A stretch of 64,000 nt of DNA from an uncultured Alphaproteobacteria bacterium (GTDB lineage Bacteria; Pseudomonadota; Alphaproteobacteria; HIMB59), in contig CACLZM010000002.1 in NCBI GenBank assembly GCA_902611415.1, forward strand, positions 62,001 to 126,000, written 5' to 3'. The notes below the pieces were generated by a model, which had not been told where the DNA came from, did not search any database, and saw only the letters and a list, made by a program, of their open reading frames with translations. Shown here piece after piece: positions 47,801-59,560 of this stretch; positions within the stretch are counted from its first letter, which is position 1, and every line of letters begins with the position of its first letter. The translations under genes were made by a program, and so were the position numbers.

Positions 47801-49348
47801 GTAACACTTATTAGCCCTCCACCACACCATGATATTTATTCTATAGAGGATCTTGCTCAACTTATTTACGATTTAAAACAAATCAATCCAATAGCGAAGG
47901 TTTGTGTAAAACTGGTAGCGCAATCAGGAATAGGAACTGTTGCTGCTGGTGTTGCAAAGGCTAAAGCTGATGTAATTTTAGTTTCGGGACATTCAGGTGG
48001 AACAGGGGCAAGCCCTCAGTCAAGTATTAAGTATGTTGGCCTTCCATGGGAATTGGGAATAAGTGAGGTTCACCAAATTTTAGCTTTGAATGGTTTAAGA
48101 GACAAAGTTCTACTTAGAACAGACGGAGGTATCAAAACAGGAAAAGATATTGTCATTGCTGCAATATTAGGAGCTGAGGAGTACGGAATTGGTACAGCTT
48201 CATTAGTAGCTATGGGATGCATCATGGTCAGACAATGTCACTCAAATACTTGTCCAGTTGGTGTATGTACCCAAGATGAAAAACTTCGTGAAAAATTTGG
48301 AGGTACTCCTGAAAAAGTTGTCAATTTGTTTTCATTTATTGCCGAAGAAGTCAGAGAAATTCTTGCATCCTTAGGTTACAAATCCTTAAAGGACATTATT
48401 GGTAAAACAGAATTATTATCTCAAATTCATTATGGATCTAGTGATTTAGATAATCTTGATTTAAATCCTATATTAACAAAGATTGATGATGGCAAAATTT
48501 ATAATTACCATTCAAATAAAAAAAGAAATGAAGTACCTAAAACACTTGACGATCAGTTTGAAAAAGATGGAAAAGACTTTATTAATTCAGGTCAAAAAAT
48601 TGAATTAACATATAATATACAAAATACATTAAGAACAATAGGAACTAAAATTTCATCTATAATTACAAGAAAATATGGAATGAATACCTTATCTGAAGAT
48701 CATGTCACTCTTAAACTAAGAGGTTCAGCTGGCCAGTCTTTGGGAGCTTTTGCTGTCAAAGGTCTTACATTAAAAGTTTTTGGTGATGCTAATGACTATG
48801 TGGGCAAAGGTCTTTCTGGAGGAAAGATTATCGTTCAGCCAAGAAATTCATTTACTCAACCTAGTCATGAAAATGTAATTATTGGAAATGTTACCCTTTA
48901 TGGAGCCACTGATGGAAGGTTATATGCTTCTGGTCAAGCAGGTGACAGATTTTGTGTCAGAAATTCAGGTGCATTAGCAATAGTCGAAGGATGTGGTGCT
49001 AACGGCTGTGAGTACATGACAGGAGGGTCTGCAATTATTTTAGGAGATGTTGGTGATAACTTTGGTGCAGGTATGACTGGTGGTTCTGCTTTTATTTATT
49101 CCGAACAAAAGAATATTTCTGATTTGATGAACATGGAAACGATAGGACTTTATGAAATAGATAATAAAGATTGGAAAAACCATCTTCTAGATCTTTTAAA
49201 AGATTTCTACAAAGAGACTAAATCAAAAAGAGCAGAGTTTATTATTGAAAATTATGACTCTGAAGTCAAAAAATTTGCTCACGTCGTTCCTGATGAAGTG
49301 ATTGATAAACTAGAATTTCCAGTCACAAAAAAATCAAAAATAGCTTAA
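44834..49348 (+). CDS. gltB: Glutamate synthase large subunit
   Basis: DNCGVGLVASIKG; IKQVASGRFGVTAEYL; LVSGHSGGTGASP; 1504 aa. Confidence 0.95.
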   Translation: MKDNPLEIFKINRQKLKDNHVYNEKYEHDNCGVGLVASIKGESRRDIVEKGVEALKAVFHRGAVDADGKTGDGAGIMLEVSNSFFSKQILKMGHRKTKDSVLGVGMIFLPKRDFGAQEKCRAIVEYEIIKSGMNLFGWRQVPVNTEIIGEKANYTKPEIEQIIFSPKETTPDIEKKLYLTRKRIENKIKAQSINDFYVCSLSTQTIVYKGMFLAEQLSEFYPDLLDNEFKSKFAIYHQRYSTNTFPTWSLAQPFRVLAHNGEINTLKGNINWMSAHEPRITHPFFNERINDLKPVLDPDASDSASLDAAFELFVQTDRDMPMAKSMIIPESWSNRSDLSDQLKAMYAYCNAVIEPWDGPAAVCGNFGDWIISGMDRNGLRPLRYILTDDDLLISGSEVGMINIDEKNIIKKGRVGPGELIAVNYKESKFYESFELKDLLSKRNNYSDWNEKTIKLDNILSKDKIYEPSTVDEENIFQIAKSFNLTLETLDLILDPMVKTGLEAVGSMGDDAPLSVLTERYRGLHSFFKQNFAQVTNPPIDSLREQVVMSLKTRLGNLGNIVEEDSEQCNLVLLESPILLDNELDTLKSHLSKYTTEIDCSYKLNEETNFLNEIQRVCSEAEQAVRSGSQHLIITDNNINKDRIALPMILATSAVHSYLIKNNLRTFTSLNVSSKECLDVHYFAVLIGVGATTVNASSVEKLISNRYKKNIYQNTDYPQLIKNFKKSIEKGLRKIISKMGISVISSYRGGRNFEIIGLSRSMVESFFPGMSSRISGIGLDGLEKRVRRQHELSFKSDNVILDIGGEYRFRANSEVHAYEGVSIHMLQEAVTRDSYNLYKKYTSRIYGSKPIQIRDLLQFNESSNSINLDNVESISEIRKSFVSPGISLGALSPEAHETLAIAMNRIGSKSDSGEGGEDARRYSKLKNGDNPSSAIKQVASGRFGVTAEYLNNCSELEIKIAQGAKPGEGGQLPGFKVTDLIAKLRHSTKGVTLISPPPHHDIYSIEDLAQLIYDLKQINPIAKVCVKLVAQSGIGTVAAGVAKAKADVILVSGHSGGTGASPQSSIKYVGLPWELGISEVHQILALNGLRDKVLLRTDGGIKTGKDIVIAAILGAEEYGIGTASLVAMGCIMVRQCHSNTCPVGVCTQDEKLREKFGGTPEKVVNLFSFIAEEVREILASLGYKSLKDIIGKTELLSQIHYGSSDLDNLDLNPILTKIDDGKIYNYHSNKKRNEVPKTLDDQFEKDGKDFINSGQKIELTYNIQNTLRTIGTKISSIITRKYGMNTLSEDHVTLKLRGSAGQSLGAFAVKGLTLKVFGDANDYVGKGLSGGKIIVQPRNSFTQPSHENVIIGNVTLYGATDGRLYASGQAGDRFCVRNSGALAIVEGCGANGCEYMTGGSAIILGDVGDNFGAGMTGGSAFIYSEQKNISDLMNMETIGLYEIDNKDWKNHLLDLLKDFYKETKSKRAEFIIENYDSEVKKFAHVVPDEVIDKLEFPVTKKSKIA

Positions 49349-50070
49349 ATAAATTTAGATAGAGTTATTAAACTCTCTTTATCAGATAGGCTATGATCTG
49401 CATGTTTAATTAAAATATTTTTAAAGTTTTTAAATTTTTTACTAAAATTGAAACTATCATTATATCCATATGGAACAGCTTTGTCTTGGCCCCCATGAAG
49501 GAAAATAGTTTCTCCTAAAAAATTACCCTTGATCTTTTTAATTAAATATTTTTTGCTTCTTTTAAATAGTGCGGGAGAGTAATAATAAGAAAAATCAGAA
49601 CTAACCTTTTGTTTTACGATCTCATTATTTTTAATTTTATTTTTCTGATGATTATTAAAATTTTTCCAAATTAACTCTGTAGTAAAATCTGGTGCAGGGG
49701 CAATACCTATAAGCTTTGTAACTTTGCCTGGATGTATCAAAGCATATATGATTGCAACCCATCCACCCATACTACTCCCAACCAAAATAAAATTTTTTAT
49801 TTTCAAGTAATTTATAATATTGACTAAATCATTATACCAATCACTAATACCAAAGTTAGTGAATTCACCACTAGATCTTCCATGCCCTTGAAAGTCAAAA
49901 CACAAATATGAAATTTTATTTTTTCTGCAATAATTATTTAAAAAATTAGACTTTTTACCACTCTTATCTGATAATAAACCATGTAAAAAAATTAGAGTTT
50001 TTTTACTTCTTTTGTAGTATCTATAGGATATTTTAACACCATCTTTTTTATAAAAGCTTAGTTTTGACAC
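49345..50070 (-). CDS. Alpha/beta hydrolase
   Basis: LIFLHGLLSDKSG, LVGSSMGGWVAI. Confidence 0.85.
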   Translation of the reverse strand: MSKLSFYKKDGVKISYRYYKRSKKTLIFLHGLLSDKSGKKSNFLNNYCRKNKISYLCFDFQGHGRSSGEFTNFGISDWYNDLVNIINYLKIKNFILVGSSMGGWVAIIYALIHPGKVTKLIGIAPAPDFTTELIWKNFNNHQKNKIKNNEIVKQKVSSDFSYYYSPALFKRSKKYLIKKIKGNFLGETIFLHGGQDKAVPYGYNDSFNFSKKFKNFKNILIKHADHSLSDKESLITLSKFI

Positions 50071-51158
50071 AGATTAAAAATACAAAAAAAATAACTTGTT
50101 TACAAATAATTCCAACCATGGGCATTGGAGGTATTGAGACTGGAGTAAGAGATATTGCAAAATACCTTAATAAAAAAAAAATTGATAACTATATTTTATG
50201 TGAAAGCAGTAACAATAATTTAAATATCAAAGGTCTAAAAATAATAAAATTAGATAATTTAAAATTTAAAAATATTTTTGATCAAAACAAGATCAAAATG
50301 CAAATAAAACAATTAATAAAAAAAAAAAAAATAAATTTAGTTCATATATCTTCAAGGGCACCAGCTTTTTTTCTAATTAATTACATTAAAAATTTAAATA
50401 CAAAAGTTGTAACAAGTGTTCATAATAAATATGAGTCTAAATCATTTTTAAAAGATTGGTATAACAGTTTTTTATTGAAGGGTGATGCTATAATTTTTAA
50501 CTCAAATTTTGTAAAAAAAACATATGAGAATTATTTAAATGATAAAACTAAACTACATGTTATCCCAAGAGGTGTAGACACCAATTACTTTTCGCCATCG
50601 AGAAAAAAATTTATAGGTAAAAATATTTTTATACCCTCGAGGATTTCAAGTTGGAAGGGGCATGAATTATTACTGAAATACTTCTCATTATTACAGCAAG
50701 AGTACAAAGACACATTTAATATCCACCTAGTATCTTTAAATAAAAGTAAAGAAGAAAAAAAAATACAATTACTAATTAATAAATTAAATATATCAAAAAA
50801 AATAATAATTCATAAACCCACAATAGATATCCAAAAACTGTATCAAGGGGCATACTTGGTTGTGAATATCTCTAAAAGACCCGAAGGGTTTGGTAGAACT
50901 GTTTCTGAGGCATTATCCTTATCTAAAGTTGTAATAGCACCTAATCAGGGCGGGACTAAAGAACAACTTTTCAATTTTAATAAAAATTTGTTATTTGATG
51001 TGAATTCATTTCAGTCTTTCCAAAAAACTTTTAAATATGCTTTAAAAAATTATGACGCAATATCAAAAAAAGGAAGATTCTATATAAAAAAAAATTATTC
51101 ATCTGATCTCATGTGTAGAAAAACTCTAGGAGTTTATAATCATTTAGTTAATTTATGA
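50064..51158 (+). CDS. Glycosyltransferase family 4
   Basis: IIPTMGIGGIETGVRDIAKYL, VIPRGVDTNYFSP, EGFGRTVSEALSLSKVVIAPNQGG. Confidence 0.9.
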   Translation: MTQIKNTKKITCLQIIPTMGIGGIETGVRDIAKYLNKKKIDNYILCESSNNNLNIKGLKIIKLDNLKFKNIFDQNKIKMQIKQLIKKKKINLVHISSRAPAFFLINYIKNLNTKVVTSVHNKYESKSFLKDWYNSFLLKGDAIIFNSNFVKKTYENYLNDKTKLHVIPRGVDTNYFSPSRKKFIGKNIFIPSRISSWKGHELLLKYFSLLQQEYKDTFNIHLVSLNKSKEEKKIQLLINKLNISKKIIIHKPTIDIQKLYQGAYLVVNISKRPEGFGRTVSEALSLSKVVIAPNQGGTKEQLFNFNKNLLFDVNSFQSFQKTFKYALKNYDAISKKGRFYIKKNYSSDLMCRKTLGVYNHLVNL

Positions 51159-52063
51159 ATATTCTAGTTATTAAACATGGATCACTTGGTGATTTAGTCT
51201 TATCGTTTGGCGCTATTAAAACACTTAGAGATAATTATCCACACTCCAAAATATACTTACTTACTCAATCTAACTATAAACAAATTTTTAAAAACTTACC
51301 TTATGTTAATGAAATTTTAGTTGATAATAGGATATCAATTTTCCCATCAGTAAAAAATATTTTGAAGAAAGTTAAAGAAAAAGAAATAGATTTATTAATT
51401 GATTTACAAAATTCAACTAGGACAGAAATTTATAATTTATTTATTAAGATATTTACTAAATGTAAAATCTTATCTTCAAGAAAATTTTCAGATTATAGTT
51501 ATAGGCAAAAAAAACTTGGTGTTCAACACATCACTAAAAATCATCAAGAGCAATTAAAATATTTGGAAATAAATAACTACTCACAGCCCGATTTGAATTG
51601 GATGCTTAAAGGTAAAACAATACAATCAAAAAAAATTATTTTTATCCCAGGAACATCTAAATCTGGAGAATATAAAAAATGGCCTTCAGATAAATATGCT
51701 CAAGTAGCCATATATTTAGTTAGCAGAAACTATGAAATTTATCTGACAGGCTCTGATTTGGATTTAAATACAATTAATGAAATAATTAAATTATGTCCAG
51801 AGTCTAAAAATAAAATTAATGAGTCAAAGATTGAGGATTTTTATCAATTGTGCTTGTCGTCTGAGTTGATCCTTACAAATGATACGGGGCCAGCTCATAT
51901 CGCCAGTCTTACAAATAAAAATGTAATTTGGATAGCAAATGACAACGAAATTTCACGTTCATGTTATCCACTTGGTGATAATTTACATAAGATTACAGCA
52001 TCTAATGTAAAAAATATTAGTGTTAACAGTATTATTAATAAAATAGATCAAATATTAAAATAA
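51155..52063 (+). CDS. Glycosyltransferase family 9 (heptosyltransferase-like)
   Basis: ILVIKHGSLGDLVLSFGAI, LTNDTGPAHIASL. Confidence 0.9.
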   Translation: MNILVIKHGSLGDLVLSFGAIKTLRDNYPHSKIYLLTQSNYKQIFKNLPYVNEILVDNRISIFPSVKNILKKVKEKEIDLLIDLQNSTRTEIYNLFIKIFTKCKILSSRKFSDYSYRQKKLGVQHITKNHQEQLKYLEINNYSQPDLNWMLKGKTIQSKKIIFIPGTSKSGEYKKWPSDKYAQVAIYLVSRNYEIYLTGSDLDLNTINEIIKLCPESKNKINESKIEDFYQLCLSSELILTNDTGPAHIASLTNKNVIWIANDNEISRSCYPLGDNLHKITASNVKNISVNSIINKIDQILK

Positions 52064-52177
52064 TTTATATTTACAATTGATTTATCTTTGCTAATAATCC
52101 TAAGATGATTTTATATAATCAACCATTAGGGCACTTATAATTGGAAACATCCTTTTATTTCCTTTACACTTAATATT

Positions 52178-52723
52178 TTGAATAAACCCTTCCAAAGAAA
52201 TAATAATTTTCGTGGCAAAAAAGACCTTCACAAGATAAATAATTTTATTTCTGCAGCTGACGTAAGAGTTATTTTAGATGATGGAGAACAGTTAGGAGTC
52301 ATGAAAAAAAATGAAGCCATAGACATAGCAAAAGGCAGAGGTATGGATTTAGTTGAAATAGCTCCAAATAATAATCCTCCAGTTTGTAAAATAGTTGACT
52401 ATGGAAAATTTAAGTATCAAGAACAGAAGAAAAAAAACGAAGCAAAAAAGAAACAAAAAGTAATTGAAACTAAAGAGCTTAAAATTAGACCTGGTACTGG
52501 AGAACATGACTACCAAGTTAAAATAAGAAATGCTCAGAAGTTTTTAAAAGAGGGAAACAGAGTAAAATTTAGCTTGAGATTTAAGGGCAGAGAAATGGAA
52601 CATTCTAATTTAGGTATTGATATGCTTAAAAGAGTAAAAACTGATTTGGGAGAGCTGATCAGAGTTGAAATGGAACCTAAAATTGAAGGAAGACAAGCTT
52701 TCCTCGTAGTTGCACCGAAATAA
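52178..52723 (+). CDS. infC: Translation initiation factor IF-3
   Basis: DLVEIAPNNNPPVCKIVDYGKFKYQEQKKKNEAKKKQ. Confidence 0.95.
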   Translation: MNKPFQRNNNFRGKKDLHKINNFISAADVRVILDDGEQLGVMKKNEAIDIAKGRGMDLVEIAPNNNPPVCKIVDYGKFKYQEQKKKNEAKKKQKVIETKELKIRPGTGEHDYQVKIRNAQKFLKEGNRVKFSLRFKGREMEHSNLGIDMLKRVKTDLGELIRVEMEPKIEGRQAFLVVAPK

Positions 52724-52815
52724 ATTATATGATAATTAATTGACCTCAGTTAGTCGAAGGGGCTTTTAAAAGGGTATGCCTTAAGACTTTATTAAATTAC
52801 TCAAAAGGAGATAAA

Positions 52816-53016
52816 ATGCCCAAACTAAAAACAAAAAGTAGTGTTAAAAAACGCTTCAAAACATCCTCATCGGGAAAATTAATTGTCGGTAACGTTGGTA
52901 AACGCCATGGCATGTCTAAAAGAACAAACTCTTTTATCAGAAATTCTAAAGGTACTAGGGTCTTATCAAAATCTGCGTCAATAATAATTGAGTCAATGAT
53001 GCCATACTCAAAATAG
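52816..53016 (+). CDS. rpmI: 50S ribosomal protein L35
   Basis: [22 protein letters not shown]. Confidence 0.95.
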   Translation: MPKLKTKSSVKKRFKTSSSGKLIVGNVGKRHGMSKRTNSFIRNSKGTRVLSKSASIIIESMMPYSK

Positions 53017-53032
53017 GTAAAGGAGAGATATT

Positions 53033-53392
53033 ATGCCAAGAGTTAAAAGAGGTGTTACAGCAAGAGCTAGACATAAAAAAGTTTTTGAATTTACAAAAGG
53101 TCATCGTGGTAGAAGAAAAAATGTTTACCGAGTAGCAACACAAAGCATGGATAAAGCACTTCAATATGCTTATCGCGATAGAAGAAATAAGAAAAGAGAT
53201 TTTAGAGGTTTATGGATCCAAAGAATTAATGCTGGTGTAAGAGAACATGGTTTAACTTATGCAAAGTTTATTGATGGACTAAAAAAAGCAAACATTGAAA
53301 TTAATAGAAAAATTCTCTCTGAGATTGCATTTCATGAACCAGCTGCTTTTAAATCAATAGTTGAGAAAGCTAAGGCTAATCTAGCCAGCTAA
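53033..53392 (+). CDS. rplT: 50S ribosomal protein L20
   Basis: [35 protein letters not shown]. Confidence 0.97.
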   Translation: MPRVKRGVTARARHKKVFEFTKGHRGRRKNVYRVATQSMDKALQYAYRDRRNKKRDFRGLWIQRINAGVREHGLTYAKFIDGLKKANIEINRKILSEIAFHEPAAFKSIVEKAKANLAS

Positions 53393-53399
53393 ATTAAAG

Positions 53400-54449
53400 A
53401 TGGACATTAAAAAAGTCCTTAATGAAGCTACAAAACAGATAGAGCGATGCTCTAGTCAACAAGAATTACAAAATGTCAAAGTAGCTTATTTAGGAAAAAA
53501 AGGAAAAATAACTGAGTTACTTAAAAGTCTTAAAGATTTATCATTAGAGGAAAAAAAGTCCACTGGTGCTAAATTAAACTCATTGAGAACGGATATTGAT
53601 GATCTTTTCAAAAATAAATTTAATAGTTTAAAAGTTAAAGAAATAAATTCTAAATTAAAAAATGAATTTCTTGATATAAGTTTTCCTCCACCAAATTTAA
53701 TTCCCTCTAAGGTCCATCCAATATCAAAAACTTTTGATGAGGTCATAAGTATTTTTGGATCAATGGGTTACTCTGTAGCCGAAGGCCCAGATATTGAGAC
53801 TGATTATTATAATTTTTCTGCACTCAATATACCTGAAAATCACCCTGCTCGAGAAATGCAAGATACATTCTACATAGATGATACAGATAAAGATAATAAA
53901 CCATATGTTCTAAGAACACATACAAGCCCAGTTCAAATTAGAACTTTATTAAATGAAAAACCCCCAGTTAAAATAATTGCTCCTGGTAGGACCTATAGAT
54001 GTGACTCGGACTCAACGCATTCCCCAATGTTTCATCAAGTTGAGGGTTTGTTTATTAATGAGAGTACAAACATGGGTGACTTAAAAGGAACTTTGATTGA
54101 ATTTTGTAAACAATATTTTAACGTACAAAATTTAAAGGTAAGGTTTCGACCTAGTTACTTTCCTTTTACAGAACCTTCTGCTGAAATGGATATCGCTTAT
54201 GAGATTGTTAATAACAAGATCCACCTAGGCACAGGTGATCTTTGGCTTGAAATTTTAGGATGTGGAATGGTAAATCCCACAGTTTTAGAAAATTGCAATG
54301 TGGATACAAATATTTATCAAGGTTTTGCTTTTGGAATGGGATTAGACAGAATTACGATGTTAAAATATGGATTAACAGATATCAGGTCATTCTTTAGCGG
54401 AAATTTAAATTGGATTGCTAATAACGGTTTTAGCATAGGAGATTATTAG
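53400..54449 (+). CDS. pheS: Phenylalanyl-tRNA synthetase alpha subunit
   Basis: HPAREMQDTFY, LRTHTSPVQIR, GFAFGMGLDRITMLKYG. Confidence 0.95.
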   Translation: MDIKKVLNEATKQIERCSSQQELQNVKVAYLGKKGKITELLKSLKDLSLEEKKSTGAKLNSLRTDIDDLFKNKFNSLKVKEINSKLKNEFLDISFPPPNLIPSKVHPISKTFDEVISIFGSMGYSVAEGPDIETDYYNFSALNIPENHPAREMQDTFYIDDTDKDNKPYVLRTHTSPVQIRTLLNEKPPVKIIAPGRTYRCDSDSTHSPMFHQVEGLFINESTNMGDLKGTLIEFCKQYFNVQNLKVRFRPSYFPFTEPSAEMDIAYEIVNNKIHLGTGDLWLEILGCGMVNPTVLENCNVDTNIYQGFAFGMGLDRITMLKYGLTDIRSFFSGNLNWIANNGFSIGDY

Positions 54450-56842
54450 TGAAGTTTAGTTATAGCTGGTTGTGCGATCATTTAGAAACAGATAAAAATG
54501 CAACTGAAATAGGTGATGCACTTACAAATTTAGGACTGGAACTTGAAAGTTTAACTGATTACTCCTCATACTCAAAATTTGTTGTTGCAACAATTAAAGA
54601 TTTTCATAAACATCCCAACGCAGACAGGTTGAATATCTGTACCGTTGATGATGGCACCAAGACCTACCAAGTAATATGCGGTGCAAATAATGTCAAGAAA
54701 GGACTAAAAGGTATATTTGCTAAAGATGGAATGTATATTCCCGGAACACAGATATATCTAAAAAAAGGTAAAATTCGTGGAGAAATCTCAGAGGGTATGC
54801 TTTTATCTGAGAGAGAGCTTAATTTAAGTGATGATCATGATGGTATTATTGAGCTTTCAGATAATTTTGAAAATGGAACGTCAGCGATTGATGCACTAAA
54901 ATTAAACGACCCTGTTTTTGAAATAGGTATTACACCTAACAGAGGGGACTGCCTTGGTGTTAGAGGAGTTGCCAGAGATCTTTCGGCTAAGGGTATCGGA
55001 AAACTAAAACCTCTAAAATATGAAAAAATTACAAAATTAGATTTTGAAAGTCCTATCAGTTGGAATATTGAAAATGATAATAATAGCTGTGAGTACGTAG
55101 TGAGTAGATATTTTAAAGATGTAAAAAATACAGCATCCCCTGAATGGTTACAAAAAAAACTTATTAGTCTTGGATTAAGACCTATTAATGCATTAGTTGA
55201 TATTACAAATTTTATAACCCATGATTTAGGTAGACCTTTACATGTATTTGATGCTGATAAAGTTGGAAAAAAGCTTCATATGAGATTAGCTAAACCTAAT
55301 GAAAAAATTCTTGCTTTAGATAACAAAGAATACACCTTAGATAGCAATTCAACTGTCATAGCTGATAATAATAATGCTCTTGCTATAGCTGGAATAATCG
55401 GAGGTGAAAGTAGTGGATGTACAGAGGATACAAAAAATGTATTTCTTGAAGTAGCTATCTTTGAAAAAGATAGTGTAGCAAAAACTGGAAGAACTCTTGG
55501 AATAAATTCCGATGCCAGATATCGTTTTGAAAGGGGTTTGGATAAAAAAATGGTTATTGAGGGTTTAAATTATGCATCATACTTAATAAACAAAATTTGT
55601 GGAGGATCTGTAAGTAAAAATATTGACTCAGGTAAGCTAGATACCAATGAACGCAAAATTAAATATAAGTTTGATTATTTTGAAAAAGTAATTGGCATAA
55701 AATTAGAACCAAAAAAACAATTAAATATACTAAAAGATTTAAAATTTCAAATCAATCAAAGCACCGAAAAAGAGTGTGACCTTCTCATACCTTCATGGAG
55801 AAATGACATTGAAAATAATATAGATGTAGTTGAAGAGGTGATTAGAATATACGGATATGAAAATATCACAGAGAGTATCCCATCGCCCTCAGATGATGAG
55901 ATTGTTAAGATTAATAATTCATTAATAAATAAAAAATTTAAAGCAATAAAAAAACTAAAGAAAATATTAATATCAAATGGACTTTCTGAGATTATAACTT
56001 TCTCTTTTCACTCAACAAAGGCTCATGAAATTCTTTCAGGCGATAAATCGTTAAAAATTTCAAACGCTATCAGTGATGATCAATCATTTATGAGAAACTC
56101 TATGATTTTTAATCATTTAGAAACTGCAGAGATGAACTATAAAAAAGGTTATAAAAATATTCAAATATTTGAAATTGGACCTATTTATAATACATCCCAA
56201 TCTCAAGAAAATATTCTATCAATGCTTATATCATCTCAGGAAAATACAAACTCAATTTTCAAATCAGAAGATTTAAATTTTTATTCTATATCAAATCTTG
56301 TATATAAATTAATAAGTTCATTAAATTTTGATGCAAAGCAGTTTAATATCTCAAGATCAACTTCAAATACTTTTCATCCTGGTCAATCTGCGGAACTAAA
56401 CATGGGAAAGAAATTAATTGCCAGGTATGGAAAAGTTCATCCATTAATTATAGAGGAATTCCCTAAACTTAAAAATAGTTACGCAATTGAGTTATTTTTT
56501 GAAAATCTCCCAATAGACTTTATTAGTAGAACTAATTCTTCCAACATTTTAGACTCCCAGTTTCAATTCAGTGAAAAAGATTTTTCATTTGTATTTGAAA
56601 AAGAGCAAAATCTTTTTGAAGTACAAAGATATGTTAATGGTATTGACAAAAACCTTATAAAAAATGTTGAATTTTTTGACCTCTATGAGTCAAAAGATTT
56701 AGGGGAAAATAGCAAAAGTGTAACATTCAGAGTAACTATTCAATCAAAAGATAAAACGCTTGATGAAAAAGACTTAGAGCAAATTCACAATAATATTTTA
56801 GAAAAAGTATCTAATAAATTTAAAGCAAACATTAGAGCATAA
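54449..56842 (+). CDS. pheT: Phenylalanyl-tRNA synthetase beta subunit
   Basis: [14 protein letters not shown]; tRNA-binding and B5 domains; 797 aa after pheS. Confidence 0.95.
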   Translation: MKFSYSWLCDHLETDKNATEIGDALTNLGLELESLTDYSSYSKFVVATIKDFHKHPNADRLNICTVDDGTKTYQVICGANNVKKGLKGIFAKDGMYIPGTQIYLKKGKIRGEISEGMLLSERELNLSDDHDGIIELSDNFENGTSAIDALKLNDPVFEIGITPNRGDCLGVRGVARDLSAKGIGKLKPLKYEKITKLDFESPISWNIENDNNSCEYVVSRYFKDVKNTASPEWLQKKLISLGLRPINALVDITNFITHDLGRPLHVFDADKVGKKLHMRLAKPNEKILALDNKEYTLDSNSTVIADNNNALAIAGIIGGESSGCTEDTKNVFLEVAIFEKDSVAKTGRTLGINSDARYRFERGLDKKMVIEGLNYASYLINKICGGSVSKNIDSGKLDTNERKIKYKFDYFEKVIGIKLEPKKQLNILKDLKFQINQSTEKECDLLIPSWRNDIENNIDVVEEVIRIYGYENITESIPSPSDDEIVKINNSLINKKFKAIKKLKKILISNGLSEIITFSFHSTKAHEILSGDKSLKISNAISDDQSFMRNSMIFNHLETAEMNYKKGYKNIQIFEIGPIYNTSQSQENILSMLISSQENTNSIFKSEDLNFYSISNLVYKLISSLNFDAKQFNISRSTSNTFHPGQSAELNMGKKLIARYGKVHPLIIEEFPKLKNSYAIELFFENLPIDFISRTNSSNILDSQFQFSEKDFSFVFEKEQNLFEVQRYVNGIDKNLIKNVEFFDLYESKDLGENSKSVTFRVTIQSKDKTLDEKDLEQIHNNILEKVSNKFKANIRA

Positions 56843-58641
56843 TGGAAATTTCTAAAATTAGAAATTTTTCGATTATAGCTCATATCGATCATGGTAAATC
56901 AACGTTAGCAGATAGAATGATAGAAATTTGCGGCGGAATGGATGATAGAACAAAAAAAGATCAAGTTCTTGACTCGATGGATATAGAAAGAGAAAGGGGT
57001 ATTACTATAAAAGCTCAAACTGTCAGATTAAATTATAAAAATAAAAATGGTGATGAATATCAATTAAATATATTAGACACACCAGGTCATGTTGATTTTT
57101 CTTACGAAGTTTCAAGATCATTATCTGCATGTGAGGGATCTGTTCTTGTTGTTGATAGCACACAGGGTGTAGAGGCCCAAACACTCGCAAACGCTTACCA
57201 GGCAATTGATGTCAATCATGAGATATTACCTGTGTTAAACAAAGCCGACTTACCAGCATCTGAACCAGAGAGAGTAAAAGAAGATATTGAACAAACAATA
57301 GGAATAGATACTTCTGAAGCCCAACTTGTTTCTGCAAAAACAGGATTAGGTGTTGATAGCTTATTAGACCAAATTATCGAAAAACTCCCAGCTCCACACA
57401 CAAATGAAAATCATCTAAAAGCCCTGTTAGTTGACAGTTGGTATGATAATTATTTAGGAGTTACAGTTCTTGTTCGTATTCTTGATGGTGTAATGAAAAA
57501 AGGAATGAAGGTAAAGTTTTTATCAAATAATCAACAGTACAATATAGATAGAATTGGATATTTTACGCCAGATATAAATTATTGCGATGAACTAGGTCCT
57601 GGTGAGATAGGTTTTATTAATGCAAGCATTAAGTCAGTTGCAGATTGCAAAGTTGGCGATACCATAGCAGAATTAAATGATCAAAAAGTTAAGCCGCTGC
57701 CCGGATTTAAGCCCTCATTGCCAGTTGTATTCTGTGGTATTTACCCAGTGGATACCTCAGACTATGAGAGATTGAAAGAAAGTTTTGAAAAATTGGCTTT
57801 AAATGACTCAAGTTTCACCTACGAGAATGAGACTAGTGCAGCATTAGGATATGGATTTAGATGTGGTTTTCTTGGGCTACTTCATTTAGAGGTAACAACA
57901 GAAAGATTGAGAAGAGAATTTGATCTTGATTTGATAACAACTGCACCCGGAGTTGTTTATAAAGTAATAGACAGAAATAAAAATGAAATTATTATAAGGA
58001 ACCCTTCAGAGCTCCCTGACCCTGCAGAAATTGAAAAAATTTTAGAACCTTGGGTCAAATCAACGATTATAGTCCCACAAGATTATTTAGGAACAGTAAT
58101 AACACTTTGTATTGAAAAAAGAGGTAAGCAAAAAAATTTAAATATACAAAATAATAGAGCTGTTTTAGAAATGGAACTTCCTCTTAATGAAATAGTAATA
58201 GATTTTTATGATAAATTAAAATCTTACTCCAAAGGTTATGCAAGTTTTGATTATCAAGTTTATGATTATTTTCAAGGTGACTTAGTTAAGCTTAATATTT
58301 TAGTAAACTCAGAAACTGTTGATGCATTTTCAAATATAGTTCATAAAACAAGAGCAGAAACAATTGGCCGAAAGATATGTAATAAGCTTAAAGATTTAAT
58401 TCCAAGACAAAATTTTCAAATTCCAATTCAAGCTGCGATTTATGGAAAAATTATTGCCAGGGAAACAATTAAAGCATTCAGAAAAGATGTTACAGCGAAA
58501 CTTTATGGAGGAGATGTGAGTAGAAAGAAAAAACTCCTTGAAAAGCAAAAAAAAGGAAAGAAAAGAATGAAACAATTTGGTAATGTTGAAATACCACAAA
58601 CAGCTTTTTTTGAGGCTTTGAAAATAGGGGATAGTGATTAA
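56842..58641 (+). CDS. lepA: Elongation factor 4
   Basis: [34 protein letters not shown]. Confidence 0.97.
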   Translation: MEISKIRNFSIIAHIDHGKSTLADRMIEICGGMDDRTKKDQVLDSMDIERERGITIKAQTVRLNYKNKNGDEYQLNILDTPGHVDFSYEVSRSLSACEGSVLVVDSTQGVEAQTLANAYQAIDVNHEILPVLNKADLPASEPERVKEDIEQTIGIDTSEAQLVSAKTGLGVDSLLDQIIEKLPAPHTNENHLKALLVDSWYDNYLGVTVLVRILDGVMKKGMKVKFLSNNQQYNIDRIGYFTPDINYCDELGPGEIGFINASIKSVADCKVGDTIAELNDQKVKPLPGFKPSLPVVFCGIYPVDTSDYERLKESFEKLALNDSSFTYENETSAALGYGFRCGFLGLLHLEVTTERLRREFDLDLITTAPGVVYKVIDRNKNEIIIRNPSELPDPAEIEKILEPWVKSTIIVPQDYLGTVITLCIEKRGKQKNLNIQNNRAVLEMELPLNEIVIDFYDKLKSYSKGYASFDYQVYDYFQGDLVKLNILVNSETVDAFSNIVHKTRAETIGRKICNKLKDLIPRQNFQIPIQAAIYGKIIARETIKAFRKDVTAKLYGGDVSRKKKLLEKQKKGKKRMKQFGNVEIPQTAFFEALKIGDSD

Positions 58642-58646
58642 TTTTT

Positions 58647-58736
58647 GGAGAGATGGCCGAGTGGTTTAAGGCGCACGCCTGGAACGCGTGTATAGGGGCA
58701 ACTCTATCGTGGGTTCGAATCCCACTCTCTCCGCCA
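58647..58736 (+). tRNA. tRNA-Ser(GGA)
   Basis: GGAGAGA...TCTCTCCGCCA; anticodon arm CACGC CTGGAAC GCGTG; long variable arm; GGGTTCGAATCCC. Confidence 0.95.
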
Positions 58737-58741
58737 ATAAA

Positions 58742-59560
58742 ATGAGTGAGTCAATAGGATATAATCTTAGAAAATTTGCCAGAAAATTTACTGAGTTTCC
58801 ATTAGTTGAAATAAAAGACAAAATAATCAACCACAAATCAATTAATAAAATACCCCAAAATGTCTATCAAACATGGGAGACTAGATCTCTTGGAAAGACT
58901 CACGCTAAATCAATTCAAGAATTTAGAGAAAGAAATCCAACTTTCTCTTTCTATTTATATGATAAGGAGAAAAGGGATAGCTACATGGAGTCTAGTTGGG
59001 GCAAGGAAGATATTTCAAAAATATATTTCAAAAGTATTTTTGGTCCAATGAAAGCTGATATTTTCCGTTATTGTATATTGTATGAGTTAGGTGGTTATTA
59101 TTTCGATATAGCAAAAGGCTGCAAATGCCCACTTAATCAACTTCATGATAGTAATCACATAGGAGTCTTAACTTATGAGGATACAATATGCTATTACCCA
59201 CCAAATGATCCGAAACTTTTTTCACTACTCAGACCTTTTAACCATTTTTTGCAATGGGGACTTGCATTTTCATCAAAAAATTTGTTTTTAGAGAGTTTAA
59301 TTAATAATATTTGTTCAGACTATAAATATTATAGAGATAAAGTTTTTGAAAATCCAAAGGTAGCTATTTTAAATTTTACTGGACCTGGTATGTATACAAA
59401 AGTAATGAGAAATTATATTTCAAATAACGATATTTTTGACATGTCTGAATTAGATATAAAGTTTAATAACAATGGAATATTTAAATTAAAGGGATCCTCT
59501 GTAAGACATTATATAGTCCCAAGTTATACTTATAAAAAAAACTCAAAAATAGTTAGTTAG
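58742..59560 (+). CDS. Glycosyltransferase with DXD motif (GT32/Och1-like)
   Basis: IPQNVYQTWETRSLG, GPMKADIFRYCILYELGGYYFDIA; start moved downstream of the tRNA. Confidence 0.8.
   Translation: MSESIGYNLRKFARKFTEFPLVEIKDKIINHKSINKIPQNVYQTWETRSLGKTHAKSIQEFRERNPTFSFYLYDKEKRDSYMESSWGKEDISKIYFKSIFGPMKADIFRYCILYELGGYYFDIAKGCKCPLNQLHDSNHIGVLTYEDTICYYPPNDPKLFSLLRPFNHFLQWGLAFSSKNLFLESLINNICSDYKYYRDKVFENPKVAILNFTGPGMYTKVMRNYISNNDIFDMSELDIKFNNNGIFKLKGSSVRHYIVPSYTYKKNSKIVS

Noticed and set aside
58688-58741. ORF start of the GT32-like gene at 58688
   Set aside because: Lies inside tRNA-Ser(GGA); ATG 58742 is the plausible start
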